Shown in pieces: positions 18,104 through 27,573 of a stretch of DNA of 64,000 bases. The position numbers and the translations under genes were made by a program. The notes under the pieces are model-generated. The model was given only the letters and a program-made list of their open reading frames with translations. It did not search any database and had not been told where the DNA came from. Within the stretch, counting starts at the first letter, position 1; the number at the start of each line of letters is the position of its first letter. The DNA lies in the NCBI GenBank assembly GCA_016744695.1, contig JADGDV010000012.1:28611-92610 (forward strand), in the 5' to 3' direction. Source of the stretch: Hahellaceae bacterium. GTDB taxonomy: Bacteria; Pseudomonadota; Gammaproteobacteria; Pseudomonadales; Oleiphilaceae.

Positions 18104-18628
18104 TTATTCTGGTTTTGACTGAATAACCAATGGAGCCGGCGCATCACCCTCGGCAAAATCGTTTTGAGAACGTTTATCAGTCTCACTTTTCCTACTAACA
18201 ATTTTATGTACGCTAACAGAAGTAGAATAAAGTGCAATGGCTATAATCAATAAAATAGGCTGAATATATACCACAAACTTTGGTATCTCATTTTCACTTA
18301 CTATTTTTATAATTAGCATTAAAGAAGGGCCTAGAACCAAAAAAAGCGTCAAAGCAATAAAAAACACAATACGTTCTTTATAATGACCTAAATCTTTATC
18401 ACCAATCAAACCTAACACAAACTTACCCACTCCCATACCAGCTAATATAGCAGCCGCAATAGATAGGTCAGGTTGTTTAAGGATTTCTATGCCTTCGTCA
18501 TTCCACACTCGTTGTAGTGCGATCACTAAAAACGGAAATAATATAAACAATATATCCGCATAAGTACCATACATTGTATCTACAAAATATTTATCGTTCT
18601 TTTGTTCGCTCACATCATACCTATTCAT
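18104..18628 (-). CDS. Small four-helix membrane protein, copy 2 of duplicated kinase partner
   Basis: A 174-residue protein with four predicted membrane helices at about residues 24-41, 55-77, 86-110 and 118-140, then a hydrophilic tail. I know no family for it. It is a clear paralogue of the protein at 22038-22532: both share YDVS at the start, LFILFPF in helix 1, LFLVLGPS in helix 3 and IQPILLIIA (or IQPVLLIIA) in helix 4. Each copy lies directly after a DISM-type hybrid kinase gene, which suggests a partner or accessory membrane subunit of the kinase. It lies 28 bp after its kinase and 52 bp before the response regulator. Function is inference from position only. Confidence 0.8.
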   Translation of the reverse strand: MNRYDVSEQKNDKYFVDTMYGTYADILFILFPFLVIALQRVWNDEGIEILKQPDLSIAAAILAGMGVGKFVLGLIGDKDLGHYKERIVFFIALTLFLVLGPSLMLIIKIVSENEIPKFVVYIQPILLIIAIALYSTSVSVHKIVSRKSETDKRSQNDFAEGDAPAPLVIQSKPE

Positions 18629-18656
18629 TATTAATTACCTTACAGCTAAGCATAGA

Positions 18657-21600
18657 CTATGGTTCTGGGTCTTTCCATGGGTCATCATCGCCATCACCTA
18701 CTTCTGAATCAACCCCTCTTGGTAGGTGTTCGCTCAAAGCTTTATACAGTTGATCAGGATTAACCGGTTTATCTACTCTACCATTGCACCCGGCCTCCAT
18801 CATCTTTTTGTACTCTTTTTTATCATCACTGGCGGTAAAAGCAAAAATTGGGCGGCTAAAGCCTGTTTGGCGCAACATTTTAGCCGCTTCAGGACCATCC
18901 ATTTCGGGCATATGCTGATCCATTAATATGAGATTAACCGACTCTCGCATAGCCATGCTCACAGCCTCACGACCATCCTCTGCAAGTAGAACGTCAATTC
19001 CCATTAGGTTAAGGTATCGGCGTGTTAAAAGCCTATTGTCGGCATTATCTTCCGCAACCAGTACTTTGCCTCTTAGTTGTGGTTCAGTGATACCCTTATT
19101 CTTGGCCACTTTATTGAACGTATCGATTTTTCTGGGGGCGCCGTCACTCTCATTGGCTTTAACTTGTTTAAGACCCCGGCGGTCTGTCTTAAGATAACGG
19201 CCCAGCATTTTATAAAATGGCGCCTTTTCAACCGGCTTAGCCATGACCTCATTACAGCCAGCCTCTTCATACTCTTCTTTGTCTTCTATCATTACATTGG
19301 CCGTAACCGCAACAATAGGGGTATTAACACCCGCCTCTCTTATAGCTATTGTTGCATCCCGACCATCCATGACCGGCATTTGAATATCCATTAAGATCAA
19401 GTCAAACGAGTCTCCATTCCTCGTAGCCGCTTCAAGCGCTTCCGCGCCATTAGTCACTAAGCTAATCGACGCGCCTGTTTTGTTCACTAGTTGCTTGATT
19501 AAGCGTCGATTAATTTCATTATCTTCTGCATAAAGAACCCGGCCTACTAGCTTGGGTGCTTCAGAAGCCACAGGTCTATAAGCTTTCAGATTAAGATCAC
19601 TTTGGTTTCTGGCAAATTTAGCCGTTTGCAACAAACCCGTCGCAATAGTCACCTCAAATTCACTGCCTTCTCCATAAATACTGGCGGCTGTAATATCTCC
19701 ACCTAACATTTCTGCTAAGCGACGAGAGATACTCAAGCCTAAGCCGGTTCCGCCGTATTGGCGGGCAACGGTTGGGCTTGCCTGAGCAAAAGGATCAAAC
19801 AGCTTCTCTATTTGCTCTTGTTTAACCCCGACCCCGGTATCAACGACCTTAATAACTAGCATTTCAACCGGACGCTCACAACGTACTATTAACGAAATAC
19901 TGCCTCGATCAGTAAACTTAAGTGCATTGCCACATAAATTAATTAAAATCTGTCTTAAGCGAGTAGGGTCTGTCTGAATTTCTTCAGGTAAGGGGAAGTC
20001 ATACTGAATATTGAAATCAACATTTTTCTCTGCTGCTTTGGGTGAAAAATAGGCTTTCACCTCATTTAACAATACAAACAGATTAACCGTAACAATTTCA
20101 GTATCTAACTTATCCGCATCAATTTTGGAGTGGTCTAGTATGTCGTTTATTAGCGCCAACAAATGCTTACCGCTACGTACAACGACCTCTGATGATTCAC
20201 GCTTTTCATCTTCACTCAGTGTTTCATCTAGCAATGATTCACCATAACCGATGATAGCCGTTAAAGGTGTCCGAATTTCATGGCTCATGTTAGCCAGGAA
20301 CTGACTTTTAGCCGCGGCCGAAGCTTCAGCTACATTTTTTAGCTGGCGTTCTTGCTCTCGTTCACGCTCAACTCGCCCACTCTCAACTCGTTCAGTTATA
20401 TCAACAAACGTGCCTTCAAGGTGCAATGGGTCATGATGTTTATCATAAATAATACGCACAGTAGAACTTGCCCAACACTCCTCGCCCTTACTCCCAATGT
20501 AACGTGCCTCTATTTCCTGTATTTCATCGCCTTGTTCAATCAGCTTAATCACTTTCTGCTGATCTTCGGCTTTCGGGTAACAGACACTCAACGCATCACT
20601 CACGCTTTGAATCAATAATTGTGGGCTACGATAACCCAACATATTGGCCATAGCTGGGTTTGCATCGATAAATCGTCGCTCCAGAGATATCTGGAAAATA
20701 CCTTCAACGGCATTATCAAACAGAGAGCGGTAACGTTTCAAATTCACCACCGACTGCTGATTCGCTTGAGCAGTCTGGCGTTGGGCCATTTTAATCCGGT
20801 CAGCCAAGGCCAGTGATATAATCACCATCTGAGCGACAATACCAATATGAGGCGAGTTACTGGTCATAAAATTAAAGGGGATATAACCAGTCACCGTAAG
20901 ACCGTACAAGATGACACAACCAAAGTTCAAAGACCAAGCCATAAAATAAAAGCGAGCCATGGGGTTGCCACGTTTCAACGCAGCATAAGCAAGCCATATC
21001 ATTAAGATGCCATAAAAAAGAGTGCCCATTACAGACCACTCAATGCCTGTTGCAGAATCCAAAAATTGAGTAATAATGGCGGAAACAGCAGCCACTGAAA
21101 TAAATACTTTTATAATGCCATCCAGATCAGGCTCACGCGCTTTTGTCTCAAGAAAAGAACGTGCAAGCAATAAAGCAAAAATCCAGGCAACCCATATATA
21201 GAGAGCAAGGTTATCTTTATGAAAAAAGTCGGGGATATCCCCAAACAATGAAAGCCCATGCACTCGCTCAGTCACTAGAAAGAGCATATAAAAAAATATA
21301 TATAAAATATAAAAAAGAAAAGAGGGCTCTCTTACCGATATATACATAAAGAAGTTATAAACAATGAGGATCCAAAGCGCCCCCAAAAAACAGCCATAAA
21401 GCAGCTCTTCTACCGCCACATTATCAACAAAGCCTTCTGGTGAATGTATTAATAAGGGTAAGTGCATTGAGAAATCACTCTTTACTTTCAGGTAGAGTGT
21501 TACCTGTTCATCTTTTTTCAGATTAATGCGATAAACCTGAGTAACATGATTAATCTCACGCTCTTTCAGAGGGATATCATAATTCATCTGCTTTTTAATA

Positions 21601-22031
21601 ATACTGCTAGGGGTCTTATTCCCTGAGGGTACGATATAAAGTTCAGATTTATCCAATAGTGGTAGATCAAGCTGATACCACCATTCTGAAGATGCCTTTT
21701 GTCCCTTGTACTGAATGGGTAAAACAATCCAGTAACTTGAATTTGTATAGCCAAAGTTTAATGCCCCTTTATTGGGGATAAACTTAAATTCTCGAATTTT
21801 TCCAGGCTGGAGAATATCTTGTATCGTTAACTCACCATGCTTATCTTCCAACACACGCACTAGGTCATTAACCTGATATTTAATCACCCCATCATTAAGT
21901 TCGATTTTTTTTTGTGGGTGATACCTGGGTTCAGCCAATACAGAATTACTCACGAAAGCGCTCACTAAACTGCATAAAAGAATAGCAACCCAGAGGTAAG
22001 CATGTAATGTCTGTTTTGGAATGTGTAGCAC
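18657..22031 (-). CDS. DISM-type hybrid sensor histidine kinase lacking Hpt (copy 2)
   Basis: A 1124-residue membrane kinase. Signal peptide to about residue 33; periplasmic 7TMR-DISMED2 domain (about 40-200); seven-helix 7TMR-DISM region (about 205-415); PAS (430-550); HisKA with His584 (MSHEIRTP); HATPase with N box around 700, DTGVGV near 731 and GGTGLGLS near 760; receiver 1 with Asp882; receiver 2 with Asp1038. It ends at DPWKDPEP, just where the paralogue at 22574-26128 begins its Hpt domain, so this copy cannot complete a phosphorelay alone. The start is GTG with AAAGGCGA upstream, 6 bp after the upstream membrane-protein gene. Part of a tandem duplication. Confidence 0.93.
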   Translation of the reverse strand: MLHIPKQTLHAYLWVAILLCSLVSAFVSNSVLAEPRYHPQKKIELNDGVIKYQVNDLVRVLEDKHGELTIQDILQPGKIREFKFIPNKGALNFGYTNSSYWIVLPIQYKGQKASSEWWYQLDLPLLDKSELYIVPSGNKTPSSIIKKQMNYDIPLKEREINHVTQVYRINLKKDEQVTLYLKVKSDFSMHLPLLIHSPEGFVDNVAVEELLYGCFLGALWILIVYNFFMYISVREPSFLFYILYIFFYMLFLVTERVHGLSLFGDIPDFFHKDNLALYIWVAWIFALLLARSFLETKAREPDLDGIIKVFISVAAVSAIITQFLDSATGIEWSVMGTLFYGILMIWLAYAALKRGNPMARFYFMAWSLNFGCVILYGLTVTGYIPFNFMTSNSPHIGIVAQMVIISLALADRIKMAQRQTAQANQQSVVNLKRYRSLFDNAVEGIFQISLERRFIDANPAMANMLGYRSPQLLIQSVSDALSVCYPKAEDQQKVIKLIEQGDEIQEIEARYIGSKGEECWASSTVRIIYDKHHDPLHLEGTFVDITERVESGRVEREREQERQLKNVAEASAAAKSQFLANMSHEIRTPLTAIIGYGESLLDETLSEDEKRESSEVVVRSGKHLLALINDILDHSKIDADKLDTEIVTVNLFVLLNEVKAYFSPKAAEKNVDFNIQYDFPLPEEIQTDPTRLRQILINLCGNALKFTDRGSISLIVRCERPVEMLVIKVVDTGVGVKQEQIEKLFDPFAQASPTVARQYGGTGLGLSISRRLAEMLGGDITAASIYGEGSEFEVTIATGLLQTAKFARNQSDLNLKAYRPVASEAPKLVGRVLYAEDNEINRRLIKQLVNKTGASISLVTNGAEALEAATRNGDSFDLILMDIQMPVMDGRDATIAIREAGVNTPIVAVTANVMIEDKEEYEEAGCNEVMAKPVEKAPFYKMLGRYLKTDRRGLKQVKANESDGAPRKIDTFNKVAKNKGITEPQLRGKVLVAEDNADNRLLTRRYLNLMGIDVLLAEDGREAVSMAMRESVNLILMDQHMPEMDGPEAAKMLRQTGFSRPIFAFTASDDKKEYKKMMEAGCNGRVDKPVNPDQLYKALSEHLPRGVDSEVGDGDDDPWKDPEP

Positions 22032-22037
22032 TCGCCT

Positions 22038-22532
22038 TTACCCCCCCGTTTTATCCGCTACATCGTTATTGGTTATTTCAGGCAGAGTAACTAGCTTAGG
22101 CAATATATGACTAATGCTCACGGCGCTTGAATACAAGGTAACGGCTATAATAAGCAATACAGGTTGAATGAAAATAACAGAAGATGGCACATCACCTTCA
22201 TCCATAATTTGAACAATCAGCACCATTGAGGGGCCAAGTACCAAGAACAACGTTAGGGAAATACCGTACACAATATATTCTTTATAGGGTTTTAATGAGT
22301 TATCCCCGAGTAATGCCAAAACAAATTTACCTATCGCCATACTGGCCAATATCGCTGATACGACAGATAGGTCTGCATATTTCAACACTTCAAGACCTTC
22401 TCCATTCCATAGACGCTGGAACCCCAACACAATAAACGGAAACAATATAAATAAAACATCCGTATACGTGGCGTATACCATTCTCACGTAATAATTCTCA
22501 ATTTTTCGATCACTTACATCGTACTCGATCAT
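22038..22532 (-). CDS. Small four-helix membrane protein, copy 1 of duplicated kinase partner
   Basis: A 164-residue paralogue of the protein at 18104-18628, with four predicted helices (about 24-41, 55-77, 86-110, 118-140). Conserved features across the two copies include YDVSD, YTDVLFILFPF, QRLWNGEG followed by LEVLK, LFLVLGPS and IQPVLLIIA. The order kinase, then membrane protein is the same in both copies, with a 41-bp gap here. The tails after helix 4 differ, which suggests that the membrane bundle is the selected part. Not recognised as any named family; an accessory role to the DISM kinase is inference. Confidence 0.8.
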   Translation of the reverse strand: MIEYDVSDRKIENYYVRMVYATYTDVLFILFPFIVLGFQRLWNGEGLEVLKYADLSVVSAILASMAIGKFVLALLGDNSLKPYKEYIVYGISLTLFLVLGPSMVLIVQIMDEGDVPSSVIFIQPVLLIIAVTLYSSAVSISHILPKLVTLPEITNNDVADKTGG

Positions 22533-22573
22533 GCTTGGTTTCGCCTCGAAACTATATTAGATATTATTACCCA

Positions 22574-25500
22574 TTAGAGAATGTTTTCAGCTTCATTAAA
22601 GTCTTCTATTGCTCTTTCTGCTTCTATCTCAAGTGCCTTTAATAAGCGATCAACCTCATCAAGGTCATCCTGCTTTAAGGCCGTTTCCAAATTCGCGGCC
22701 CGCTTAGTTAAATCAGGGAAACCCAACGACCCGGCAGTGCCTTTAACTTGATGAGCTTGACTACGAAGGCTAGGCCAGTCGCTCTCAGACAAAGAAGCCT
22801 TCATGGTCATGACTCTCTCAGGGATTCCCGTTACAAACTGCTGCACAATAGGCTTTATATCAGGGTCATGCCATGGGTTATCGCTATTATCTTTTGCCTT
22901 AACATCAGAAGGTTTAGGTAGATGTTTACTAAGCTCTTTATATAGCTGATCAAGCTTAATAGGTTTCTCTACAAGACCATCACAACCCGCTTTCATCATT
23001 ACGGCAATTTCTTCTGCTTCATCACTCGCAGTAAATGCCAAAATAGGGCGTCTGAACCCCGTTTGACGAAGTAACTTTATAGCGTCAGGCCCATTCATTT
23101 CTGGCATATACTGATCCATTAACACTAAATCAAAGGTCTCACGCATAGCGGTACTGACCGCCTCTCGGCCATCTTCAACCCCTACAACCTCTACGCCCAT
23201 ACGTGTTAAATAACGAGTCACCAACAAACGGCTATCAGCATTATCTTCAGCGACGAGTACTCTTCCATTCAAATTCTGAATAGGCTCTACCCGATCATCC
23301 TCTTCAACATAACGTTGAAGCATCTGATAAAACGGTACTTTTTCAACGGGCTTGGCCATCACCTCATTACAACCCGCCTCTTTGTATTCGGCAATATCTT
23401 CCAGCATGACATTAGCCGTGAGCGCTACAATAGGGGTATTAACACCAGCCTCTCGAAGAGCTACGGTTGCATCACGACCATCCATTACAGGCATTTGAAT
23501 GTCCATAAGGATAAGATCAAAGGGCTCACCATTACGTGTGCCTGCCTCAAGCGCCTCCGCACCATTTACCACAAGGCTAATAGATGCTCCGGTTTTACCT
23601 ACCAGCTGCTTAATAAGTCGACGGTTAATTTCATTATCTTCAGCATAGAGAATACGTCCGTTTAAGCACGGAACCGTTGCAGCGCCTAACTTTGGCTTCT
23701 TCAACGCCAGTTCACTTCTGTCTCGTATGTACTTGCACCCATCAAGAGCACCTGTAGAAACCACCACTTCAAACTCACTCCCTTCACCAAAAATACTTGA
23801 AGCGGTAATGGTGCCCCCTAACATCTCTGTTAAACGGAGAGAAATACTTAAGCCGAGACCCGTTCCACCATACTGACGAGCCACCGAGGGGCTTGCCTGA
23901 GCAAAAGGGTCAAATAATTTTTCGAGCTGCTCTTGTTTAACCCCAATACCGGTATCAACCACTTTTATGATTAACGTCTCTGTATTACGATCACAACGTA
24001 CAGACAGTGAGACACCGCCTTTGTCTGTAAACTTAAGCGCATTGGCACAAAGGTTAATCAACACCTGCTTTAGTCGCGTAGGGTCTGTTTGAATTTTCTC
24101 AGGCAAGGGGAAGTCATACTGAATAGTAAAATAAACATTTTTTTCAGCTGCCCGCGCGTTAAAGTAAGTTTTAATTTCATCTAATAATGAAATTAGATTA
24201 ACCGTGATAACTTCTGTTTCCAACTTATCAGCATCAATCTTGGAGTGATCAAGAATATCATTAATTAATTGCAGTAAATGTTTGCCACTGCGAACCACCA
24301 CTTCAGATGATTCCTGTTTTTCTTCGTCACTTAAGGAATCGTCTAGTAAAGACTCGCCATAACCAATAATAGCGGTTAAAGGCGTGCGTATTTCATGGCT
24401 CATATTGGCCAAAAATTGACTTTTAGCCGCTGCAGAAGCTTCAGCCACCTCGGTTCTCACACGTTCCTTTTCATGTGCTCGTTCAAGCTCTTCGCGCTCC
24501 ATACGTTCGGTGATATCAACAAAAGTGCCTTCCAAATGTGAAGGGGCATTTGTTTTATCATAAATCACTCGCATGGTAGAAAACGCCCAACGGTCCTCAC
24601 CACTCAAATTGACATAACGCGCCTCAAACTCATGAATTTCACTCCCTTGCTCAAGGGCATTAACAACCTTATTGTAATCATCTTCCTGTGGATAACACCT
24701 CGCCAAGGCATCATTTACACCTTTGATTAAGTGCTCAGGGTCTCGATACGCCAACAATCCAGCCATGGCTGGGTTAGCATCAATAAATCGACGATTGAGT
24801 GAAATTTGAAAAATACCTTCAACCGCATTATCAAAAAGTGACCGGTAACGGCCTAAATTAACAACCGCTTCTTTACTTGCTTCAGCCGCCTTACGCTGAG
24901 CTACTTTTATTTGGTCCGCCAAGGCAAATGAGATTAGTACCAGCTGGCATAACATACCTATATGAGGTGCATTGCTGGTTATAAAGTTGACTGGCATATA
25001 CCCAGTAACCGCTAAAGCATAAAGACCTGCTCCGGTAAAGTTAAATATCCATGCTATAAAGTAAAATCGAGCAGCGGGGTTACCCTTCATCATCACCTTG
25101 AAGGCGACCCATGAAACCAGTATGGCATAAACAACCGTCCCCCCAATAGCCCACTGCGTAGCCAGCACTGGCCCAGCATAGTAGCTTATAACTAACGAAG
25201 TAATAATGATTTTAAGAAATAGTTTTATCAACTGGTCTAGCCTGGGTGAGCTCTTTTTTGTCTCCAAAAAAGCACGCGCCATCGATAAGGCAAAAAACCA
25301 TCCAACCCAAGCATAATAAGGCATATATTGTTTATGAAACATGACTGGTATTTCATCAAACAGTATTAGCCCTTCGCCACGTTCAGCCATAAGGAAAAAA
25401 AGATAAGAAAACATATAGAAAATGTAATATAAGAAACTACGATCTCGAACAGATAAAAACATAAACAAATTGTAAACAATCATTATCAATACGGAGCCAA

Positions 25501-26128
25501 CAAAGAGACCGAACAAAAAATCGTCAACAGTTAACTTATGCGTAAATTTATCAGGCGAATAAATGGTTAAAGGCAAGTGAATGGTGTAGCTTGTTTTAAT
25601 TTTCAAATAGATAGTAGCCTGCTCATTTTTCTTCAAAGAAAAACGGTACACAGGTGTCGCATGGTACACTTCACGCTCATTCAAAGGCATGTCGTAATGT
25701 ATAGATTTTTTTTCTATATAAGGCTTATCGCCCTCGACCTCTATAACCTTATAGAATTCTGAGTAGTCCAATAGCGGCAAATCTAGTTGATATAGCCACT
25801 CAAAACTGTCTTTTTTACCTACATACTGAACAGGTAATTTAATCCAAAATGACGAACGACTATAGCCCATGTTTAAAGGACCATCAGCGCCCTGCTTATG
25901 ATAGTAGTCTTGTGATAGTTGAATAATATCTTCAATGTTTAAGCTGCTATTCTTATCTTCAACATAACGAATAACTGAGTTAACTTCATATACACCCCGA
26001 GCATCATTCAATTCAAAAAAAGGACGCTCCTCAGCAGAAAATAAAGACGGCGCAAACCCGCACAACACTATCAGGATGCAAAAATGCAATCGTTTAGATA
26101 TAAAATGTAAGCCTTGAACCCAGCGCAC
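22574..26128 (-). CDS. DISM-type hybrid sensor histidine kinase with Hpt (copy 1)
   Basis: A 1184-residue kinase and first gene of the operon. Signal peptide to about residue 31; DISMED2 periplasmic domain (40-200); seven-helix DISM region (205-410); PAS (425-545); HisKA with His578; HATPase (DTGIGV near 725, GGTGLGLS near 754); receiver 1 with Asp876; receiver 2 with Asp1005; Hpt domain (about 1090-1175) with His1126 (AHQVKGTAGS). It is the complete version of the paralogue downstream and can in principle relay His-Asp-His to the free receiver encoded at the operon end. DISM extracellular domains usually sense carbohydrate-like or other small ligands; the ligand is unknown. Start is GTG, as in the paralogue. 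Confidence 0.94.
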   Translation of the reverse strand: MRWVQGLHFISKRLHFCILIVLCGFAPSLFSAEERPFFELNDARGVYEVNSVIRYVEDKNSSLNIEDIIQLSQDYYHKQGADGPLNMGYSRSSFWIKLPVQYVGKKDSFEWLYQLDLPLLDYSEFYKVIEVEGDKPYIEKKSIHYDMPLNEREVYHATPVYRFSLKKNEQATIYLKIKTSYTIHLPLTIYSPDKFTHKLTVDDFLFGLFVGSVLIMIVYNLFMFLSVRDRSFLYYIFYMFSYLFFLMAERGEGLILFDEIPVMFHKQYMPYYAWVGWFFALSMARAFLETKKSSPRLDQLIKLFLKIIITSLVISYYAGPVLATQWAIGGTVVYAILVSWVAFKVMMKGNPAARFYFIAWIFNFTGAGLYALAVTGYMPVNFITSNAPHIGMLCQLVLISFALADQIKVAQRKAAEASKEAVVNLGRYRSLFDNAVEGIFQISLNRRFIDANPAMAGLLAYRDPEHLIKGVNDALARCYPQEDDYNKVVNALEQGSEIHEFEARYVNLSGEDRWAFSTMRVIYDKTNAPSHLEGTFVDITERMEREELERAHEKERVRTEVAEASAAAKSQFLANMSHEIRTPLTAIIGYGESLLDDSLSDEEKQESSEVVVRSGKHLLQLINDILDHSKIDADKLETEVITVNLISLLDEIKTYFNARAAEKNVYFTIQYDFPLPEKIQTDPTRLKQVLINLCANALKFTDKGGVSLSVRCDRNTETLIIKVVDTGIGVKQEQLEKLFDPFAQASPSVARQYGGTGLGLSISLRLTEMLGGTITASSIFGEGSEFEVVVSTGALDGCKYIRDRSELALKKPKLGAATVPCLNGRILYAEDNEINRRLIKQLVGKTGASISLVVNGAEALEAGTRNGEPFDLILMDIQMPVMDGRDATVALREAGVNTPIVALTANVMLEDIAEYKEAGCNEVMAKPVEKVPFYQMLQRYVEEDDRVEPIQNLNGRVLVAEDNADSRLLVTRYLTRMGVEVVGVEDGREAVSTAMRETFDLVLMDQYMPEMNGPDAIKLLRQTGFRRPILAFTASDEAEEIAVMMKAGCDGLVEKPIKLDQLYKELSKHLPKPSDVKAKDNSDNPWHDPDIKPIVQQFVTGIPERVMTMKASLSESDWPSLRSQAHQVKGTAGSLGFPDLTKRAANLETALKQDDLDEVDRLLKALEIEAERAIEDFNEAENIL

Positions 26129-26318
26129 TCGCTTCTATTGCCTCTTAACATATTTATAGATATCTGTAACTTTAGACGGTTTCTCTCTCTTTTACCCCTC
26201 TAAAACAATAATTTTAATGAATAAAAGAGGATTGCGTCACTGATGGCGTGCTCTGCAATTGTATTTATGGCTATGAATGGGGAAAATACATTTTTATTGT
26301 TTGTAGAATAGGGATGCT
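26129..26318. other. 190-bp divergent intergenic region
   Basis: It separates the kinase operon from a lipoprotein gene transcribed the other way and must hold both promoters. An extended -10-like TGTAGAAT occurs at about 26301-26308, but that is too close to the start at 26319 to be sure. No palindromic operator was obvious. Confidence 0.35.
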
Positions 26319-27431
26319 ATGAAGTATTTATTATTGATGTCAATTGCCGCACTTTCTGTGGGTTTATCCGGATGCGGAAGTAGTAGTGCCGATGCAGAAG
26401 GAGATAGTAGTGCCCCTCTATGCCTAGACACAGCACAACCATTTGAATACCCGGTTGCTACGTTTGTTGTAACGGAAAATTTGGATAGAAGCTCAAGTTG
26501 GGATTACTTGAAAGGCATTCAGTATGTTTCTGGTGGCGTAATGGATGAAGCTGACATTAAAGCCATTATTGTTTTGATGGAAGATAAAGTTAAAGAATTT
26601 GCTGTATATGACGGTGTGGCTGCTGACGGTATTACCTCACTTAACAATGCCATAGATACCATGGAAGAGGTAGTCGCTGCCGAGGACACTGCCGGTAATA
26701 TACAGAATGGTAAAATACAAATAGAAGGCGCTATCCGGGATGGTGTTACCTGCTCTTATAACAACAGAGCCGCTGTTCTACGTAATGAAACTAACGATGA
26801 CACCTTATTTTATATCCTAGATTATAGCTACACCTCTGGAACTAACCGTTTAGCCAGGACTATTGCTTACTATACCGAAACGACCATAACAGACCTTGTA
26901 ACCGGTGAAGACAAGACGACTAACAGTATTTTAGCTACGAGCCTAAGTGCACTCAATCCTGATACCTTTATTACTTCAGGTTACAACGCACCGTTAGCTA
27001 GTACGATTCAGTGGGGTGATAGTGATTCCTCTCTCTCACTAACTATGACTAAAGATTACCAAGAAAGAACAGATAGAGCCGCTTATGTTTCTGCTGCTGC
27101 TTTTACGGTTGGGGATAATGATAAGGTTAAACGCTTTAAGATTTCTGTTGATTATGAGACCGCTGAGGCAAAAATTTATACATCAAATTTTGTGAGTGCA
27201 GTTACTTGTCATCCAGGCACAGCCGACGAAGTTATGTTACCGGACCCTACAGTGGACGAACTTAAAGCTCATAATTGTGAAAATCTGAAGGATGAAAATG
27301 ACGTTGTAATTAGAGAAGCCTACAAAGACTCAGGTTATGATATAACGGATATTGACCCAGAAGTCCCTGATTCTGGTACGCCTCCAACCCCTATTGAAAC
27401 CTATACAGCTACATTCGTAGACGGACGCTAG
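26319..27431 (+). CDS. Hypothetical lipoprotein
   Basis: A 370-residue predicted lipoprotein with a signal peptide ending in LSGC and lipidated Cys19, followed by a Ser/Ala/Asp-rich linker. The mature part is acidic and rich in Thr, Asp and aromatic beta-strand segments (YILDYSYTSG, ATSLSALNPD, FKISVDYETAEAKIYTS) with four more cysteines that could form disulfides. The C-terminal 40 residues are Pro/Thr-rich. I do not recognise a domain. It is divergent from the DISM kinase operon, so co-regulation is possible. AGGGATGCT before the ATG supports the start. Confidence 0.72.
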   Translation: MKYLLLMSIAALSVGLSGCGSSSADAEGDSSAPLCLDTAQPFEYPVATFVVTENLDRSSSWDYLKGIQYVSGGVMDEADIKAIIVLMEDKVKEFAVYDGVAADGITSLNNAIDTMEEVVAAEDTAGNIQNGKIQIEGAIRDGVTCSYNNRAAVLRNETNDDTLFYILDYSYTSGTNRLARTIAYYTETTITDLVTGEDKTTNSILATSLSALNPDTFITSGYNAPLASTIQWGDSDSSLSLTMTKDYQERTDRAAYVSAAAFTVGDNDKVKRFKISVDYETAEAKIYTSNFVSAVTCHPGTADEVMLPDPTVDELKAHNCENLKDENDVVIREAYKDSGYDITDIDPEVPDSGTPPTPIETYTATFVDGR

Positions 27432-27442
27432 TGTAACACCGT

Positions 27443-27491
27443 CACTGCATCACGACCCCGTAGTCGTGATGCAGTGCAACGGAATCAAGGC
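27443..27491. repeat. Palindromic repeat, GATGCAGCGAAGCGGAATC-like family, copy 1 (diverged)
   Basis: A perfect 14-bp inverted repeat (27443-27456 with 27463-27476, 6-nt loop CCCGTA) continues into GATGCAGTGCAACGGAATC, which matches the core at 55474-55492 with a few changes. It lies 11 nt after the lipoprotein stop and could also end that transcript. Confidence 0.6.
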
Positions 27492-27535
27492 ACAATAACC
27501 AATATAACCGGCACGTCTGACTTCAGCGATAAAAC

Positions 27536-27573
27536 CCTGATTCCAGTCGTGCCTCCTTGCATCAAGGCTACAA
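27536..27573. repeat. Palindromic repeat, same family, copy 2 in opposite orientation
   Basis: TGATTCC followed by TGCATCAAGGCTAC reproduces the two ends of the family, on the other strand relative to the copy at 27443-27491. GGAATCAAGG (27481-27490) and CCCTGATTCC (27535-27544) are inverted with one mismatch. The middle has decayed. Confidence 0.45.

Noticed and set aside
19073..19394. Several frames of 60-105 codons antisense or frame-shifted inside the hybrid kinases
   Set aside because: Shadows of the long kinase frames; they recur at the same places in both paralogues.
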